Positions 24,395 through 34,727 of a stretch of 64,000 bases of DNA are shown here, piece by piece. The DNA lies in NCBI RefSeq assembly GCF_949987515.2, contig NC_082703.1, positions 11,618,680 through 11,682,679 on the forward strand. The letters are read 5' to 3'. The stretch is from Delphinus delphis. Lineage: Eukaryota; Chordata; Mammalia; Artiodactyla; Delphinidae. Both the position numbers and the translations under genes were made by a program. Under the pieces are notes generated by a model that was given only the letters and a program-made list of their open reading frames with translations, was not told the origin of the DNA and did not search any database. Within the stretch, counting starts at the first letter, position 1, and each line of letters begins with the position of its first letter.

Positions 24395-25950
24395 CATCTC
24401 TTCTCTCTAACCCCATCACCTCATTACTGAGAACCTTCCAGGTTACAAAATCGAAGTAATTCCTTTTAGTTGTGATTATTACTATTATCATTTTTGGTTT
24501 TTGCTATTTGGAAGAATCAAAGAGTAATTATTTTTATTTTGGAAGTTAATTATTTCTCTAATAAAAGTGGAATAAGTGAGGCTTTATCTGGAACTCCTGA
24601 GAAATAAGACCACTACTTTCTTACAGAACTTTCTTCAAGGGACATATATCAACTGAAACAGAAAATGACTCATAAGTTTATGTACATTCACTAAACCAGA
24701 CAGCACAGAATGGCACATATATATCATAAACCCAGGAGAACTCTGACAATGATTTCTGCCAGGCAGGCCAGTATTTTAGACCATGTGATGCTGGCTATCT
24801 TCTATGTGCGCTCTTATATTGACTCTCAACCTTTCTCCACCCCAATGTGGGCCCCAGGTGTTCGGCTGGAAGAGACTGCATTAGTGATTGCCTTCTGGCT
24901 CCTGGTAGGATTTAGCCAACAGAAGCATCGGGCTGAAATCAGAGGAGAGAAGAAGTGAAGTCTCTCCCGTCCCCCTCAACTCCCTCCCTTCCCAGTCGCT
25001 CTGACGGGCTGCCTCATCCTCTCCCAAAGGGGGAGCTCTACCTGGCAGCCTTCTCCCCAGAGCCTCCCTCTCTGGGTTCCAGTAACCACCTCTTCCCCGT
25101 GCCTCTTCAGGCCACGATGGCATCAGCTCCCCACAATTACTAACCCACAGTACTACATTATCCTCTCTCGGTTCCCTTAAACCTCATCTACACCTGGGCA
25201 AACAATCCATTATTAAACCCTCCTGAAAATGACTAGTTTGAGGTACCATTTGTCTTCTCACAGGATCCTGACTGATAAAGTAATTGTTGCCTGGAGCGGT
25301 CCTAGGAAAAAGACTGTAAAGTACAATTCTGGGATTTGAAAAGTTCACAGATAGCTTGTTAAGAGAAAATGGGATTCAAGTCACGCATGGCAAGTGTTGG
25401 CATCACAGTTACTGAAATTATCACAGGGCATGGGATGCCCTACAGGTTGGCAAGTTGTTGAGAAGGAAACTGTCTGGGACTTATCACTGCTATGGTAACA
25501 ATCATGCTAATAAAATTAATGGGATTGATGATAAAGATAAAGTGGGGTCAGCTGGCTTCTGATGGCCCTAGAGCGCGCACACAGAGAAAAGAAGAAACTG
25601 GAGTTTGTGATAATCCAACTCCAAACACAAGTGGAAAAACAGAGAGATTCTATGGCAGGATTTATAGAGTGTCTTATCCTACGCAGTCACAGAGAAGATA
25701 CGGCTGGGTACCGCAAGCCTGATCTTAGAAGACGTCAGTTATAAAACCTAGAAGTCTCAGTCCCACCATGTCTCTGCACCAAGATACAGTTATCAGCTGG
25801 TGGAGAAGGAGTGGGAACCTGAGGTACGGGAGGGGGTCACCTGAGCAGTCAGAAATGAGGCTGAGAATGTTGAACCTTCCTTAAGAGTGGAGTCAACCCC
25901 TTCCGAGGGAGAAAATAAATTCAGTGACTGTTCCTGCACCTGCTTTAAAA
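24395..25950. other. Intergenic; ancient repeat-like stretch at 24760-25280
   Basis: From 24760 to 25280 the composition and the block 'aggatcctgactgataaag' at its end resemble a widespread old mammalian interspersed repeat, which I cannot name confidently. No coding gene is supported. Confidence 0.35.
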
Positions 25951-25962
25951 ATAAATGCTTCT

Positions 25963-26170
25963 GGGGCTTCCCTGGTGGCGCAGTGGTTGGGAGTCTGCCT
26001 GCCGATGCAGGGGACACGGGTTCGTGCCCCGGTCCGGGAAGATCCCACATGCCGCGGAGCGGCTGGGCCCGTGAGCCATGGCTGCTGAGCCTGCGCGTCC
26101 ATAGCCTGTGCTCCGCAACGGGAGAGGCCACAACAGTGAGAGGCCCGCGTACCGCAAAAATAAATAAATA
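25963..26170 (+). repeat. Young CHR-type SINE
   Basis: Near-perfect copy of the short subfamily, with A-box, B-box (gggttcgtgcccc) and an (AAAT)n tail. ATAAATGCTTCT flanks it exactly (25951-25962 and 26172-26183). Confidence 0.95.
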
Positions 26171-27650
26171 AATAAATGCTTCTTCTCCTCAGGACCCAGC
26201 CCTACAAACGTTTCTTGCCTTCACATTCATAACGGGCGTTCACCACTAACAGAACCCAGACAAAGCACAGTTTCTGCTCCAGGATTCTGAATAGCACAAA
26301 TGCAAGTGATCTGAAGAGTGTGACACCAGGAGAACTGAAATATAAAGCTTGACTGGACTGCATTTACTGACAAGGGTACACTTCCCCAGGAATTAGAATT
26401 TCATGAATTGGCTTCAGCGCCCGGGAATAGTGTTAACAATCTACTGGACTGGTTAACTGAAGCCTGGACTCAACAGTGACAAGTAGTCAATGAGGTTAAA
26501 ATGCCAAAAATTCTCTGGTTTACTGCAGAAGGAATCCAAAGCCTCAATGAGATGGAAACGTGGGACCGGATCTATTAGGACCAACCTACTCAGCCACCCC
26601 TATCCTAATCTTAGCCTCTAAAAGGACCAGAGGACACACTCTTCACCAAGACATTAGGAAATTAAGACAGTCATTGATGAGATGAGAAGATATTTATTGG
26701 GGGGGAAGCGGGTACCCAGCGTATCTGAGAAGCTCTGTGGTAGCTATCCTCTATACGCCACTGGAAATCGGGGGAGATGCCACAATGGAACTGTGCTCGC
26801 TGGTTTCAGTGGAAATGATGGGATCCCTGAACAGTAGAAGACAGATGGCAGCCTTTGCCAGCACAGACAAGGTGAGCACAATTACCACAATAAGCCACAA
26901 AGGCCAAGTGTTATCAGAGGGTTTAGATTCACAGGACTCTGGAGGATCATCTAATTGATCATGAAATCCCCAGAATATAAAGGATGCTGCTCTGCATTTA
27001 TAGGTAGAAAAAGTCTAGGTCTGCTGGGAAGACACCTAACTCAAGTTGTTGTAATGAGGAGTTAACAGCCTCTTAAATAGTTCCCACACCTAAATAAGTT
27101 CAAAGACCCAGAATTCCTTGGCTAATAAGCAAGAACTTTGGGGAAGGATCCTGTAATGCAGTCACAGATATGCACCATAAATCATCGAAGGATTCCCTAG
27201 AGGTGCCTACAGCCATTTAAGAGAATAACTGGACATTGGGAAAGGTAAAATACCAAATCTTCTGGAGTTACTAGATATGGGCTCTGAAGTGACCCTATTC
27301 TCCAGAGATCCAAGATTCCACTGTGGTCCACCAGGCAGAGTACAGGCTTAAAGAGATCCTGGGGTAAATGGAGTCTTGGCCCAAATGGACTGTCCAATGC
27401 GACCAGAGACCCATTCTATCTATGGTTATTTCCCTAATCCCAGAATGCAGAGTGGGAATAGATATATGTAGTAACCAGCAGAATCTCCACTTGGGTTCCC
27501 TGGCCTGTGAAGTACAGGTTATTTGGATAGGAAGGGCGGAATTGAAGCTTTTCCAAGATAGTAAACCAAACACCATATCACGTCCCTGGTGTAACTGCAG
27601 CAATTTGTTCCAAAATCAAGCATGTGAGAAATGTAAGAGATGGTATTCTT

Positions 27651-28128
27651 TTTTTTTAATTGTTTAAAAAATTATGGTAAAAACCACATAACATATAATT
27701 AACCATCTTACCCACTTTTTTTAAAAGATATTTTTGTTTGTTTTTGCGGTACGCGGACCTCTCACTGCTGCGGCCTCCCCCATTGCGGAGCACAGGCTCC
27801 GGACGCGCAGGCCCAGCGGCCATGGCTCACGGGCCCAGCCACTCCGCGGCACGCGGGATCCTCCCAGACCCGGGCATGAACCCGCGTCCCCTGCATCGGC
27901 AGGCGGACTCCCAACCACTGCGCCACCAGGGAAGCCCCCATCTTACCCACTTTTAAGTGTACAGTTCAGTAGTGTTAAGTATATTCACATTATTGTATAA
28001 CAAATCTGCAGAACTTTTTCATCTTGCAAAACTGAAGTGACACCCACTAAACAACTCCCCATCCCCCCCCAACCCTCGCAACCACTATTCTACTTTGTTT
28101 TTATGAATTTGACTACCTTCGAAACCAG
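27651..28128 (-). repeat. Old L1 3'-end insertion, antisense, in ERV-L
   Basis: A T-run (A-tail), then the complement of an old L1 3' UTR ('taagtgtacagttcagtag', 'aactttttcatcttgcaaaa', 'aaccactattctacttt'). The host bases GATGGTATTC flank it (27640-27650 and about 28129-28138). A CHR SINE sits inside. Confidence 0.7.
27720..27937 (-). repeat. Young CHR-type SINE nested in L1
   Basis: A minus-strand short-subfamily copy: T-rich tail, 'gcggtacgcggacctctcac', then body and head. The L1 host sequence CCATCTTACCCACTTTT is duplicated exactly at 27703-27719 and 27938-27954. Confidence 0.95.
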
Positions 28129-28539
28129 GGATGGTATTCGTAACACAACACAATTTAACACTTGCAGTTTTTGCCCAGTGGAAAAGCCAGAGAGGGCGCA
28201 AAGAGGACTCTAGACTATCACACACAGGAGCAGTTAGTGATGGCGATCACTGCTGCAATTCCGATGTGGCGTCATATCACTGGAGTAACCTAGCACAGCC
28301 CCCGGCGATGAGTGAGCACACAGCAATTGTTTTTCGTTCTTATTCCAAGTATAGTCAGAGGTAGTTGCCTTCATGTAGTAGGAAGAACAGTGCAGCTATC
28401 ATGCTTTGCCTCAGAGCTGTACCTACAAAAACCAAAATACAACAGACAGATTGGGAAGACAAAGAAATGATATGAGAAATAAAGCTTAGTAAAAAAACTA
28501 ACATCTCAGATCAGGATATTTATATCAGAAAAACAGGAC

Positions 28540-28883
28540 CTCTTTAAAAAAGAAGAAAGAGAGAGGGAATTATCTAAGAGAAAAAATGTTAATATCCCTG
28601 AAGATATTAAACTGAAGAATATGAATTTCTCAAATGAAAATGTCCATAAACTACCCAACAGAAGTGAATGAGAAAACACACTAAAGCACATCATCATGAA
28701 ATTTCAGAAGCCTGGGGATGAGATCTTGAAAGCATCCAGAAAGACAAAACACTTCAATACAAAGGTTCAGTAATGGGGACGATTTCAGACATCTCAACAG
28801 CACTGAAAACTAGAAGATAATGGAGAATTGCCTTCAAAATTCAAAGGAAAAATATTTCTAACGTAGGAAAACACATGTACATA
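28540..28883 (+). repeat. Old L1-related fragment (ORF1-like)
   Basis: Blocks such as 'gaaatttcagaagcctggggatga' (split), 'gaaagcatccagaaagacaa' and 'actgaaaactagaagata' resemble the ORF1 region of old L1 families. All frames are interrupted. The related stretch 36421-36700 lies on the other side of the MLT1/provirus block and may be its continuation. Confidence 0.45.
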
Positions 28884-29102
28884 TGTTATGAGCTGAATGT
28901 TTTTGTCCCCCCAAAATTCATATGCTGAAGCTCTATTCCCTAATGTGACTATATTTAGAGACAGAGCCTCTAAGGAAGTAAGGGTAAATGTGGTCATAAG
29001 GGTCGGACCTGATCCCATAGGATCAGTGTCCTTCTAAGAAGAGACCTAGAGAGCTCGCTGACTCTCTTTCTGCACCAAGAAAAGTCCATATGAGGACACA
29101 TC
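28884..29102 (+). repeat. MLT1-like MaLR LTR, left part
   Basis: Starts TGTTATGAGCTGAATG, then 'cccaaaattcatatgctgaa', typical of MLT1-type LTRs. It breaks at 29102 where the gammaretroviral provirus begins and resumes at 36251. Confidence 0.75.
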
Positions 29103-29207
29103 TGTGGGACTCGAGGGACATTGTTCCAGCTAATGATTAAGAACTCTCCAGACAATAGGGGTTTCTTAGACAATGGGTGAATTTCCAGGATGTCCGGCCC
29201 CCTTCCG

Positions 29208-29327
29208 AGAAGGAGGGAGATAACAAAATGTAAAAAAGGTGTCTGTCAAAGACCAATCAGGCAGCTGGGGAGAAGGAGGGAGATAAACAAAATAGGTGTC
29301 TGTCAAAGACCAATCAGACAGCTGGGG
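29208..29327 (+). promoter_or_regulatory. U3 tandem enhancer repeat with CCAAT boxes
   Basis: Two imperfect direct repeats, 29208-29270 (63 bp) and 29271-29327 (57 bp), each start 'agaaggagggagataa' and end with 'caaagaccaatcag.cagctgggg'. Each contains a CCAATCA motif. A third CCAATCA lies at about 29362-29369. Enhancer duplication in U3 is common in active gammaretroviruses. Function here is inferred. The same repeat is in the 3' LTR. Confidence 0.8.
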
Positions 29328-29419
29328 ATAAGTTCCCTCTCTGGTCCGAGCCTAAGCCGGGACCAATCAGCAGGAGAACACAACCAAATCTATAATTTAC
29401 ATACGGGGAAGTGGGAACC

Positions 29420-29426
29420 TATAAAA
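29420..29426 (+). promoter_or_regulatory. LTR TATA box
   Basis: TATAAAA within 'gaacctataaaactgac', about 86 bases upstream of the AATAAA. The spacing suits transcription start near 29447-29452. Confidence 0.85.
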
Positions 29427-29505
29427 CTGACATATTCGCGCCCAAAAGGGGTTCCTTCTTCGACCTCCTGCGTGAGGACCAAGGAACCCCGGTGCACCGG
29501 CCTTC

Positions 29506-29511
29506 AATAAA
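29506..29511 (+). promoter_or_regulatory. LTR polyadenylation signal
   Basis: AATAAA in 'ccttcaataaacctcttgcg', followed by a T/G-rich stretch (ttgcgttttg, cttgttgttt), the usual arrangement at the R/U5 boundary. In the 3' LTR this would end the genomic transcript. Confidence 0.85.
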
Positions 29512-29595
29512 CCTCTTGCGTTTTGCATCGACTTCCGACTCTTGTTGTTTCCTGGGCGAGTCGAAACTCCTAGGAGACCGCGCAGGTCTAACATT

Positions 29596-29613
29596 TGGGG
29601 GCTCGTCCGGGAT
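29596..29613 (+). promoter_or_regulatory. Primer binding site, tRNA-Pro type
   Basis: TGGGGGCTCGTCCGGGAT, two bases after the LTR end. This 18-base sequence is the standard proline-tRNA primer site of murine-leukemia-type gammaretroviruses and is intact. Confidence 0.97.
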
Positions 29614-29656
29614 TCCACTCGCCCCGGACCACAAGAACATCGGGAGTTGGAGGTAC

Positions 29657-29665
29657 CAGGTAAGC
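29657..29665 (+). promoter_or_regulatory. Putative major splice donor
   Basis: CAG|GTAAGC in the leader 64 bases after the primer site matches the 5' splice-site consensus well, in the position expected for the donor used for subgenomic env RNA. No matching acceptor could be assigned. Confidence 0.65.
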
Positions 29666-29865
29666 TCGAGCTTGATTGTCTGTTTGTCCCTTGTTCTCTG
29701 TGGGCCATTATCGGAGGAAAGCCGTAAGAATCGGCTTATTATGGAATCTGTATCGGACCTCTGGCTAGGCAGACGTGCTAATAGCCAGCGTCCATGAGCC
29801 CTAGGGGACGCCCTGGTGGCTCATCTGGAAGGAGAGGCAAACTCTGTCTCCCCTTCACTCGGTTT

Positions 29866-29957
29866 CGGCAGTTCCCTTGGTGGTAACTGCCATCTGAAGA
29901 AGTTTCGGGTTCCGGCAGTTCCCTTGGTGGTAACTGCCATCTGAAGAAGTTTCGGTG
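29866..29957 (+). promoter_or_regulatory. Tandem stem-loops in the leader (packaging-signal candidate)
   Basis: Two direct repeats of 47-base period (starts 29866 and 29913). Each can fold GGCAGTT...AACTGCC with an 11-base loop. They lie between splice donor and gag, where gammaretroviral encapsidation signals reside. The inverted repeats are seen directly; the packaging role is inferred. Confidence 0.55.
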
Positions 29958-30065
29958 TTTCGGTTTTGAAGCGAGCTCGCGGTGGCCCATACGTATATGT
30001 GTTTTGTGGAGTTTTAAGTGTTTCTGATTTGTGGTCTATTTCTTCTTCTTCTTTGACGGACGACA

Positions 30066-31649
30066 ATGGGACAAACTGTGACGACTCCTCTTTCCCTTAC
30101 CCTAAGCCATTGGACCGAAGTTCGGGCCAGAGCCCATAATTTTTCGGTAGAGATAAAAAAAGGAAAGTGGCAGACTTTGTGTGCCTCTGAATGGCCAACA
30201 TTCCAGATAGGATGGCCCCCCGAAGGATCCTTTTTATTAGACAAGATTAAGCTGCTGAAGTCTAAGATATTTAATATAGATCCCCACGGACATCCAGACC
30301 AAGTACCATATGTCTTGGTCTGGGAAGATTTAATTCTCTCCCCACCTCCGTGGGTCCGGCCCTTTGTTTCTTCAACAGGTACGTCCGCGCATACATCAGC
30401 AGCGTCGGAGATATTAGCCTTAAAGAAAAACCCCAACACGGAAAAGCTACCCGACGCCCCGGATCCACCAAAGGCGATTTATCCTGACCCGCAGTCCGAT
30501 TTGCTTCTTTTGGATTCCCCACCCCCTTATCCTCCGGCCCCAAATCCACTACCACCTAGAGGACCCCCAGCTCCACTGCCCTCGGCACCGAGGGAACCAT
30601 CCATGATGGAAGAAGAAAGGGGTCCCTCAGCAGGCACTAGGAGCCGGAGGGCCATTTCCCCGGACTCCACTGCTCTGCCCCTTAGAGAATATGGCCCCCC
30701 TGACGGCCAAGGGAATAGACCTCTCCAATATTGGCCCTTTTCTTCTGCAGATCTTTATAATTGGAAAATGCATAACCCAACTTTTTCCGAAAATCCTCAG
30801 GCCCTTACCGCTTTAATAGAATCTCTTGTTTTCTCCCACCAGCCCACATGGGATGATTGTCAGCAGCTGCTTCAGACTCTCCTAACGACTGAGGAGAGGC
30901 AGCGGGTTCTTTTAGAAGCCAGAAAAAATGTATTAGGCGCCAATGGGCAACCTACCCAGCTGCCTAACGAGATTGATGCTGGTTTCCCGCTCGTCAGGCC
31001 AAACTGGGATTTCAATGCCCCGGAAGGTAGGGAGCGCCTGAAAGTGTATCGCCAGGCTCTGGTGGCGGGTCTCCATGGAGCGGCCAGACGGCCCACTAAT
31101 TTGGCTAAGGTAAGAGAAGTAACTCAGGGGCCCCAGGAATCGCCAACTGTGTTCCTGGAACGTTTGATGGAAGCTTTTAGACGCTTTACCCCTTATGATC
31201 CAACTTCGGAGGAACATAGGGCTACTGTAGCAATGGCTTTCATAGATCAAGCGGCCCCTGATATTAAGAAGAAATTACAGAGGCTAGATGGCTTGCAGGG
31301 ATTTTCGCTTCAAGAGTTAGTGAAAGAGGCAGATAAAGTATATAACAAAAGAGAGACAGAGGAAGAGAAGGAAGAAAGAAAGCAGAAAGAGCAGGAAGCC
31401 CGTGAAATAAGACGGGATAAGAGACAGGAGAGGAATTTAAGTAAGATACTGGCCACTGTGGTTGGAGAAAGAAATATAGGGGATAGAAATAGGCAGGAAG
31501 GGCGAACGGCAGACAGAAGGCGGCCATTAGACAAGGACCAATGTGCCTACTGTAAAGAAAAAGGACATTGGGCGAGAGAATGCCCTAAGAAAAAGAATGG
31601 AGGAAGGCCAACCAAAAACAAAATCTTAACATTGGAAAAAGAAGACTAG
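30066..31649 (+). CDS. gag: Gag polyprotein (intact frame)
   Basis: A 527-codon open frame encodes the structural polyprotein that assembles particles at the plasma membrane. The start is chosen because the protein begins Met-Gly-Gln-Thr, the N-myristoylation context of gammaretroviral matrix. The p12-like region carries two late-domain motifs, PPPY (152-155) and PSAP (172-175). Capsid probably begins at Pro205 (PLREYG...). The major homology region starts near residue 354 (QGPQESP...FLERL). A charged Glu/Arg/Lys coiled segment follows at about 430-470, then one nucleocapsid zinc knuckle with Cys493, Cys496, His501, Cys506 (C-X2-C-X4-H-X4-C). The length is normal for the genus. It ends in UAG at 31647-31649, the read-through codon before pol in the same frame. 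No internal stop or frameshift is seen, unusual for an endogenous copy and consistent with its youth. Confidence 0.96.
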   Translation: MGQTVTTPLSLTLSHWTEVRARAHNFSVEIKKGKWQTLCASEWPTFQIGWPPEGSFLLDKIKLLKSKIFNIDPHGHPDQVPYVLVWEDLILSPPPWVRPFVSSTGTSAHTSAASEILALKKNPNTEKLPDAPDPPKAIYPDPQSDLLLLDSPPPYPPAPNPLPPRGPPAPLPSAPREPSMMEEERGPSAGTRSRRAISPDSTALPLREYGPPDGQGNRPLQYWPFSSADLYNWKMHNPTFSENPQALTALIESLVFSHQPTWDDCQQLLQTLLTTEERQRVLLEARKNVLGANGQPTQLPNEIDAGFPLVRPNWDFNAPEGRERLKVYRQALVAGLHGAARRPTNLAKVREVTQGPQESPTVFLERLMEAFRRFTPYDPTSEEHRATVAMAFIDQAAPDIKKKLQRLDGLQGFSLQELVKEADKVYNKRETEEEKEERKQKEQEAREIRRDKRQERNLSKILATVVGERNIGDRNRQEGRTADRRRPLDKDQCAYCKEKGHWARECPKKKNGGRPTKNKILTLEKED

Positions 31650-31682
31650 GAAAGTCAGGGCTCGAACCCTCTCCCCGAGCCC
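31647..31682 (+). promoter_or_regulatory. Gag-pol stop-codon read-through signal
   Basis: UAG (31647-31649) is followed by an 8-base purine-rich spacer (31650-31657). Then comes a stem GGGCTCG (31658-31664) pairing with CGAGCCC (31676-31682) across an 11-base loop. In murine leukemia virus a UAG, an 8-base spacer and a pseudoknot direct suppression by glutamine insertion. The same layout is seen here. Whether the second pseudoknot stem forms was not worked out. Confidence 0.8.
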
Positions 31683-34600
31683 CGGGTAACTCTTAAAGTG
31701 GAGGGGGAACCTGTTCAATTTTTGGTAGATACCGGAGCCCAGCACTCCGTCCTTCTCCACTCAAAAGGTCCTATCTCCGCTAAAAGGTCGTGGGTACAAG
31801 GAGCCACTGGGAATAAACAATATTCATGGACCACACGAAGGACAGTAGATCTTGGGATTGGACGAGTGACCCATTCATTTTTTATTATTCCGGAATGCCC
31901 CTATCCTTTGCTGGGAAGAGATTTACTCTCCAAAGTAGGGGCTCAAATTCACTTTCAACCAGAAGGTCCCACCATAACTGATAATAAGGGAAGGTTACTT
32001 CAAATATTGACTATGAAATTAGAAGATAAATATAAATTATACGAGCAGCCTTCATCCTCACGAGTTAATGTTACTGACTGGGTAACTCGGTTCCCTCAAG
32101 CCTGGGCAGAAACTGCCGGAATGGGGATGGCCAAAAATCGGCCCCCGGTGCTAGTGGAACTCAAGGCAACTGCCACCCCAATAACGGTTCGTCAATACCC
32201 CATGAGTAGAGAAGCCAAAGACGGTATCCGTCCCCATATACAGAGGCTACTAGACTTGGGCATCTTAATAAGATGTCAATCAGCATGGAACACCCCTCTC
32301 CTGCCGGTAAAGAAACCAGGAACAAATGATTATCGGCCGGTGCAGGATCTACGAGAGGTAAACAAACGGGTGGCAGACCTCCACCCCACAGTTCCAAACC
32401 CTTACAACCTCCTGAGCACCCTTCCACCTCAACATACGTGGTATACTGTTTTGGACCTTAAAGATGCTTTTTTCTGTTTAAAACTCTCTCCCCTGAGCCA
32501 ACCCTACTTTGCCTTCGAATGGAAAGATCCAACATCGGGAATGTCTGGTCAGCTGACATGGACACGACTACCTCAGGGATTCAAAAACTCCCCGACCATC
32601 TTTGATGAAGCCCTCCATCAGGATTTGGCATTATATAGAGAATCAAATCCTCAGGTAACATTACTCCAATACGTTGATGATATTTTATTAGCTGCTGAGA
32701 CCCAAGAGGATTGTATCAAGGGTACTGAAAAACTGTTAACGGAACTTGGAACCCTGGGATATAGAGCCTCAGCCAAAAAAGCACAAATATGCCAACAACA
32801 GGTCAGTTACCTGGGGTATCTATTAAAGGGGGGGCAAAGATGGCTCACAGAGAGCAGAAAGGATACGGTGGCCCAAATTCCGGCTCCCAAAAACGCCAGG
32901 CAGGTTAGAGAATTTTTGGGGACGGCCGGATTCTGTAGACTATGGATTCCAGGGTTTGCTGAGCTGGCAGCCCCATTGTACCCCCTAACCAAAAACAGCA
33001 CTCCTTTCGTTTGGGGCGATAAGGAACAACGGGCTTTTGACCAAATCAAACGAGCTTTACTTTCAGCTCCAGCCCTAGGACTGCCAGATGTAACCAAACC
33101 TTTTCATTTATATGTGGCCGAAAATAAGGGCATTGCAAAAGGAGTATTGACTCAGAAATTGGGTCCCTGGAATCGCCCAGTTGCTTATTTGTCAAAAAAA
33201 TTAGACCCTGTGGCATCAGGATGGCTCGCCTGTTTAAAGATAATCGCTGCAGTGGCCGTTCTAGTTAAAGATGCTGACAAACTAACTTTAGGACAAAATC
33301 TAACGATAACAGCTCCTCATGCCCTGGAAAATGTAGTCCGTCAACCACCGGATAGGTGGCTAACTAATGCCAGGATGACCCATTACCAAACCCTGTTGCT
33401 AAACTCAGATCGCATCAAGTTTGCTCCAGCCACAGGACTCAATCCAGCCACCTTGCTACCTGATCCTGACTTGGAAGGCTCCACCATCATACATGATTGT
33501 CAGGAAGTACTGGCCGCAGCACACGGCAGTAGGCCAGATCTGATGGATCTGCCCCTCCCTGATGCTGATTTCACCTGGTTCACGGATGGGAGCAGTTTCC
33601 TGGAGGAAGGTAAGCGTCGAACTGGGGCAGCCGTGGTAGACGGAAAACAAGTCATATGGGCAGCGGCGCTACCACAAGGGACCTCAGCCCAACGAGCTGA
33701 ATTAATTGCCCTGACGAGGGCATTAGAGATGGCAGAGAATAAAAAAGTAAACATCTACACAGACAGTAGATATGCGTTTGCTACCGCTCATATCCACGGT
33801 GCCATTTACCAACAGAGAGGGCTACTAACTTCAGGTGGCAAAGAAATTAAAAACAAGGACGAAGTCGTGGCTTTGTTAACTGCACTCATGCTTCCTACTA
33901 AAGTCAGTATCATCCACTGCCCTGGACATCAAAAAGGAAATACCCCAATAATTAGGGGAAATAATATGGCTGATCAAGTGGCCCGAGAAATAGCATCGAG
34001 AGAAGTCATTTTAGGACTGTCAGATAAAGTTCCTGAAAAACCAGGCCGCGACGAGGAAGTCCTCCCGGCCACAACAAAAGGAACTTTGTCCCCTCAGCAA
34101 GCAGAATCCATGTTACAACAGATGCACAGATGGACACATTTGGGGACTAAAAAGATGGTAGCCTTGTTACAAAAAGCCAGGTACGAAACCCCTGGAATGA
34201 CAAAATTAGCTGAACAAATTGTGCAGGAATGCGTCCCATGTCAACAGGTAAATGCTCACAAAGGGAAACTTGAAACTGGAAAGAGACTCAGGGGGGACCG
34301 CCCAGGAACTTACTGGGAAGTGGACTTTACCGAAGTGCGTCCTGGAAGGTACGGTAATAAATACCTTTTAGTTTTTGTAGACACTTTTTCAGGATGGATA
34401 GAGGCTTTCCCAACAAAGAAAGAAACAGCTGCTGTAGTAGCCAAGAAGATTTTAGAAGAAATTTTTCCTCGATTTGGAGCATCAAAGGTAATAGGGTCTG
34501 ATAATGGTCCAGCCTTCGTCGCCCAGGTAAGTCAGGATGTGGCCAGATATTTGGGGACTGATTGGAAATTACATTGTGCCTATAGACCCCAAAGTTTAGG

Positions 34601-34727
34601 TCAGGTAGAAAGAATGAATAGGACTCTAAAAGAGACCCTAACTAAATTGTCCTTGGAGACTGGCGGTACCGATTGGATGGTGCTCCTTCCTTTGGCCCTA
34701 TTCCGGGTTAGAAATACACGTTCCTGA
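31650..34727 (+). CDS. pol: Pol polyprotein, interrupted near the integrase C-terminus
   Basis: Pol is made by read-through from gag in the same frame and is open from 31650 to an in-frame TGA at 34725-34727. The aspartic protease keeps Asp-Thr-Gly (31728-31736). Reverse transcriptase keeps the YVDD active site (32670-32681). RNase H has its first catalytic Asp in FTDGS (~33580) and a later YTDSRY block. Integrase has an N-terminal zinc-binding region (HRWTHLG...CVPCQQ, ~34125-34245) and a catalytic D,D-35-E triad with codons at 34323, 34500 and 34608. The stop lies about 38 codons after the catalytic Glu, so the core is intact but the C-terminal DNA-binding domain is cut off. It is the only in-frame stop seen in pol. 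Translation would yield a protein truncated by about 140 residues. Confidence 0.95.
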   Translation, partial: ESQGSNPLPEPRVTLKVEGEPVQFLVDTGAQHSVLLHSKGPISAKRSWVQGATGNKQYSWTTRRTVDLGIGRVTHSFFIIPECPYPLLGRDLLSKVGAQIHFQPEGPTITDNKGRLLQILTMKLEDKYKLYEQPSSSRVNVTDWVTRFPQAWAETAGMGMAKNRPPVLVELKATATPITVRQYPMSREAKDGIRPHIQRLLDLGILIRCQSAWNTPLLPVKKPGTNDYRPVQDLREVNKRVADLHPTVPNPYNLLSTLPPQHTWYTVLDLKDAFFCLKLSPLSQPYFAFEWKDPTSGMSGQLTWTRLPQGFKNSPTIFDEALHQDLALYRESNPQVTLLQYVDDILLAAETQEDCIKGTEKLLTELGTLGYRASAKKAQICQQQVSYLGYLLKGGQRWLTESRKDTVAQIPAPKNARQVREFLGTAGFCRLWIPGFAELAAPLYPLTKNSTPFVWGDKEQRAFDQIKRALLSAPALGLPDVTKPFHLYVAENKGIAKGVLTQKLGPWNRPVAYLSKKLDPVASGWLACLKIIAAVAVLVKDADKLTLGQNLTITAPHALENVVRQPPDRWLTNARMTHYQTLLLNSDRIKFAPATGLNPATLLPDPDLEGSTIIHDCQEVLAAAHGSRPDLMDLPLPDADFTWFTDGSSFLEEGKRRTGAAVVDGKQVIWAAALPQGTSAQRAELIALTRALEMAENKKVNIYTDSRYAFATAHIHGAIYQQRGLLTSGGKEIKNKDEVVALLTALMLPTKVSIIHCPGHQKGNTPIIRGNNMADQVAREIASREVILGLSDKVPEKPGRDEEVLPATTKGTLSPQQAESMLQQMHRWTHLGTKKMVALLQKARYETPGMTKLAEQIVQECVPCQQVNAHKGKLETGKRLRGDRPGTYWEVDFTEVRPGRYGNKYLLVFVDTFSGWIEAFPTKKETAAVVAKKILEEIFPRFGASKVIGSDNGPAFVAQVSQDVARYLGTDWKLHCAYRPQSLGQVERMNRTLKETLTKLSLETGGTDWMVLLPLALFRVRNTRS

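Larger units (their letters stand above)
26370..28420 (+). pseudogene. Decayed ERV-L internal region (gag-protease-RT remnants)
   Basis: Translated frames show remnants of an ERV-L-type polyprotein. A protease region lies around 27270-27500, with the altered active-site context LLDMGSEVTL (Met replacing the expected Thr between Leu-Asp and Gly). It is followed by an 'IPECRVGIDI' block near 27450. Further right, near 28200-28270, the LDYHTQEQL and ITAAIP blocks correspond to the fingers region of reverse transcriptase. Stops and frameshifts break every frame. A minus-strand L1 with its own SINE splits it at 27651-28128. What is seen is short motif matches in the right order; the ERV-L assignment is by recognition, not by alignment. 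The LTRs were not identified. Confidence 0.55.
29103..29593 (+). repeat. 5' LTR of gammaretrovirus
   Basis: Begins TGTGGGACTCGAGG and ends GGTCTAACA. U3 holds a 57-63-bp tandem repeat with CCAAT motifs, then TATAAAA (29420-29426). R probably begins about 25 bases further on, near the 'gcgcccaaaaggg' block. AATAAA lies at 29506-29511, followed by U5. It is 490/491 identical to the 3' LTR. Confidence 0.97.

Noticed and set aside
29190..29797. Open frames of 106-128 codons across the LTR and leader
   Set aside because: They cover U3/R/U5 and leader elements; the same frame recurs in the 3' LTR because the LTRs are copies. No viral accessory gene is known there.
32161..32427. Antisense frames inside pol as antisense viral genes
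   Set aside because: Shadow frames of a conserved coding sequence, with no start context or known homologue; gammaretroviruses have no such gene.
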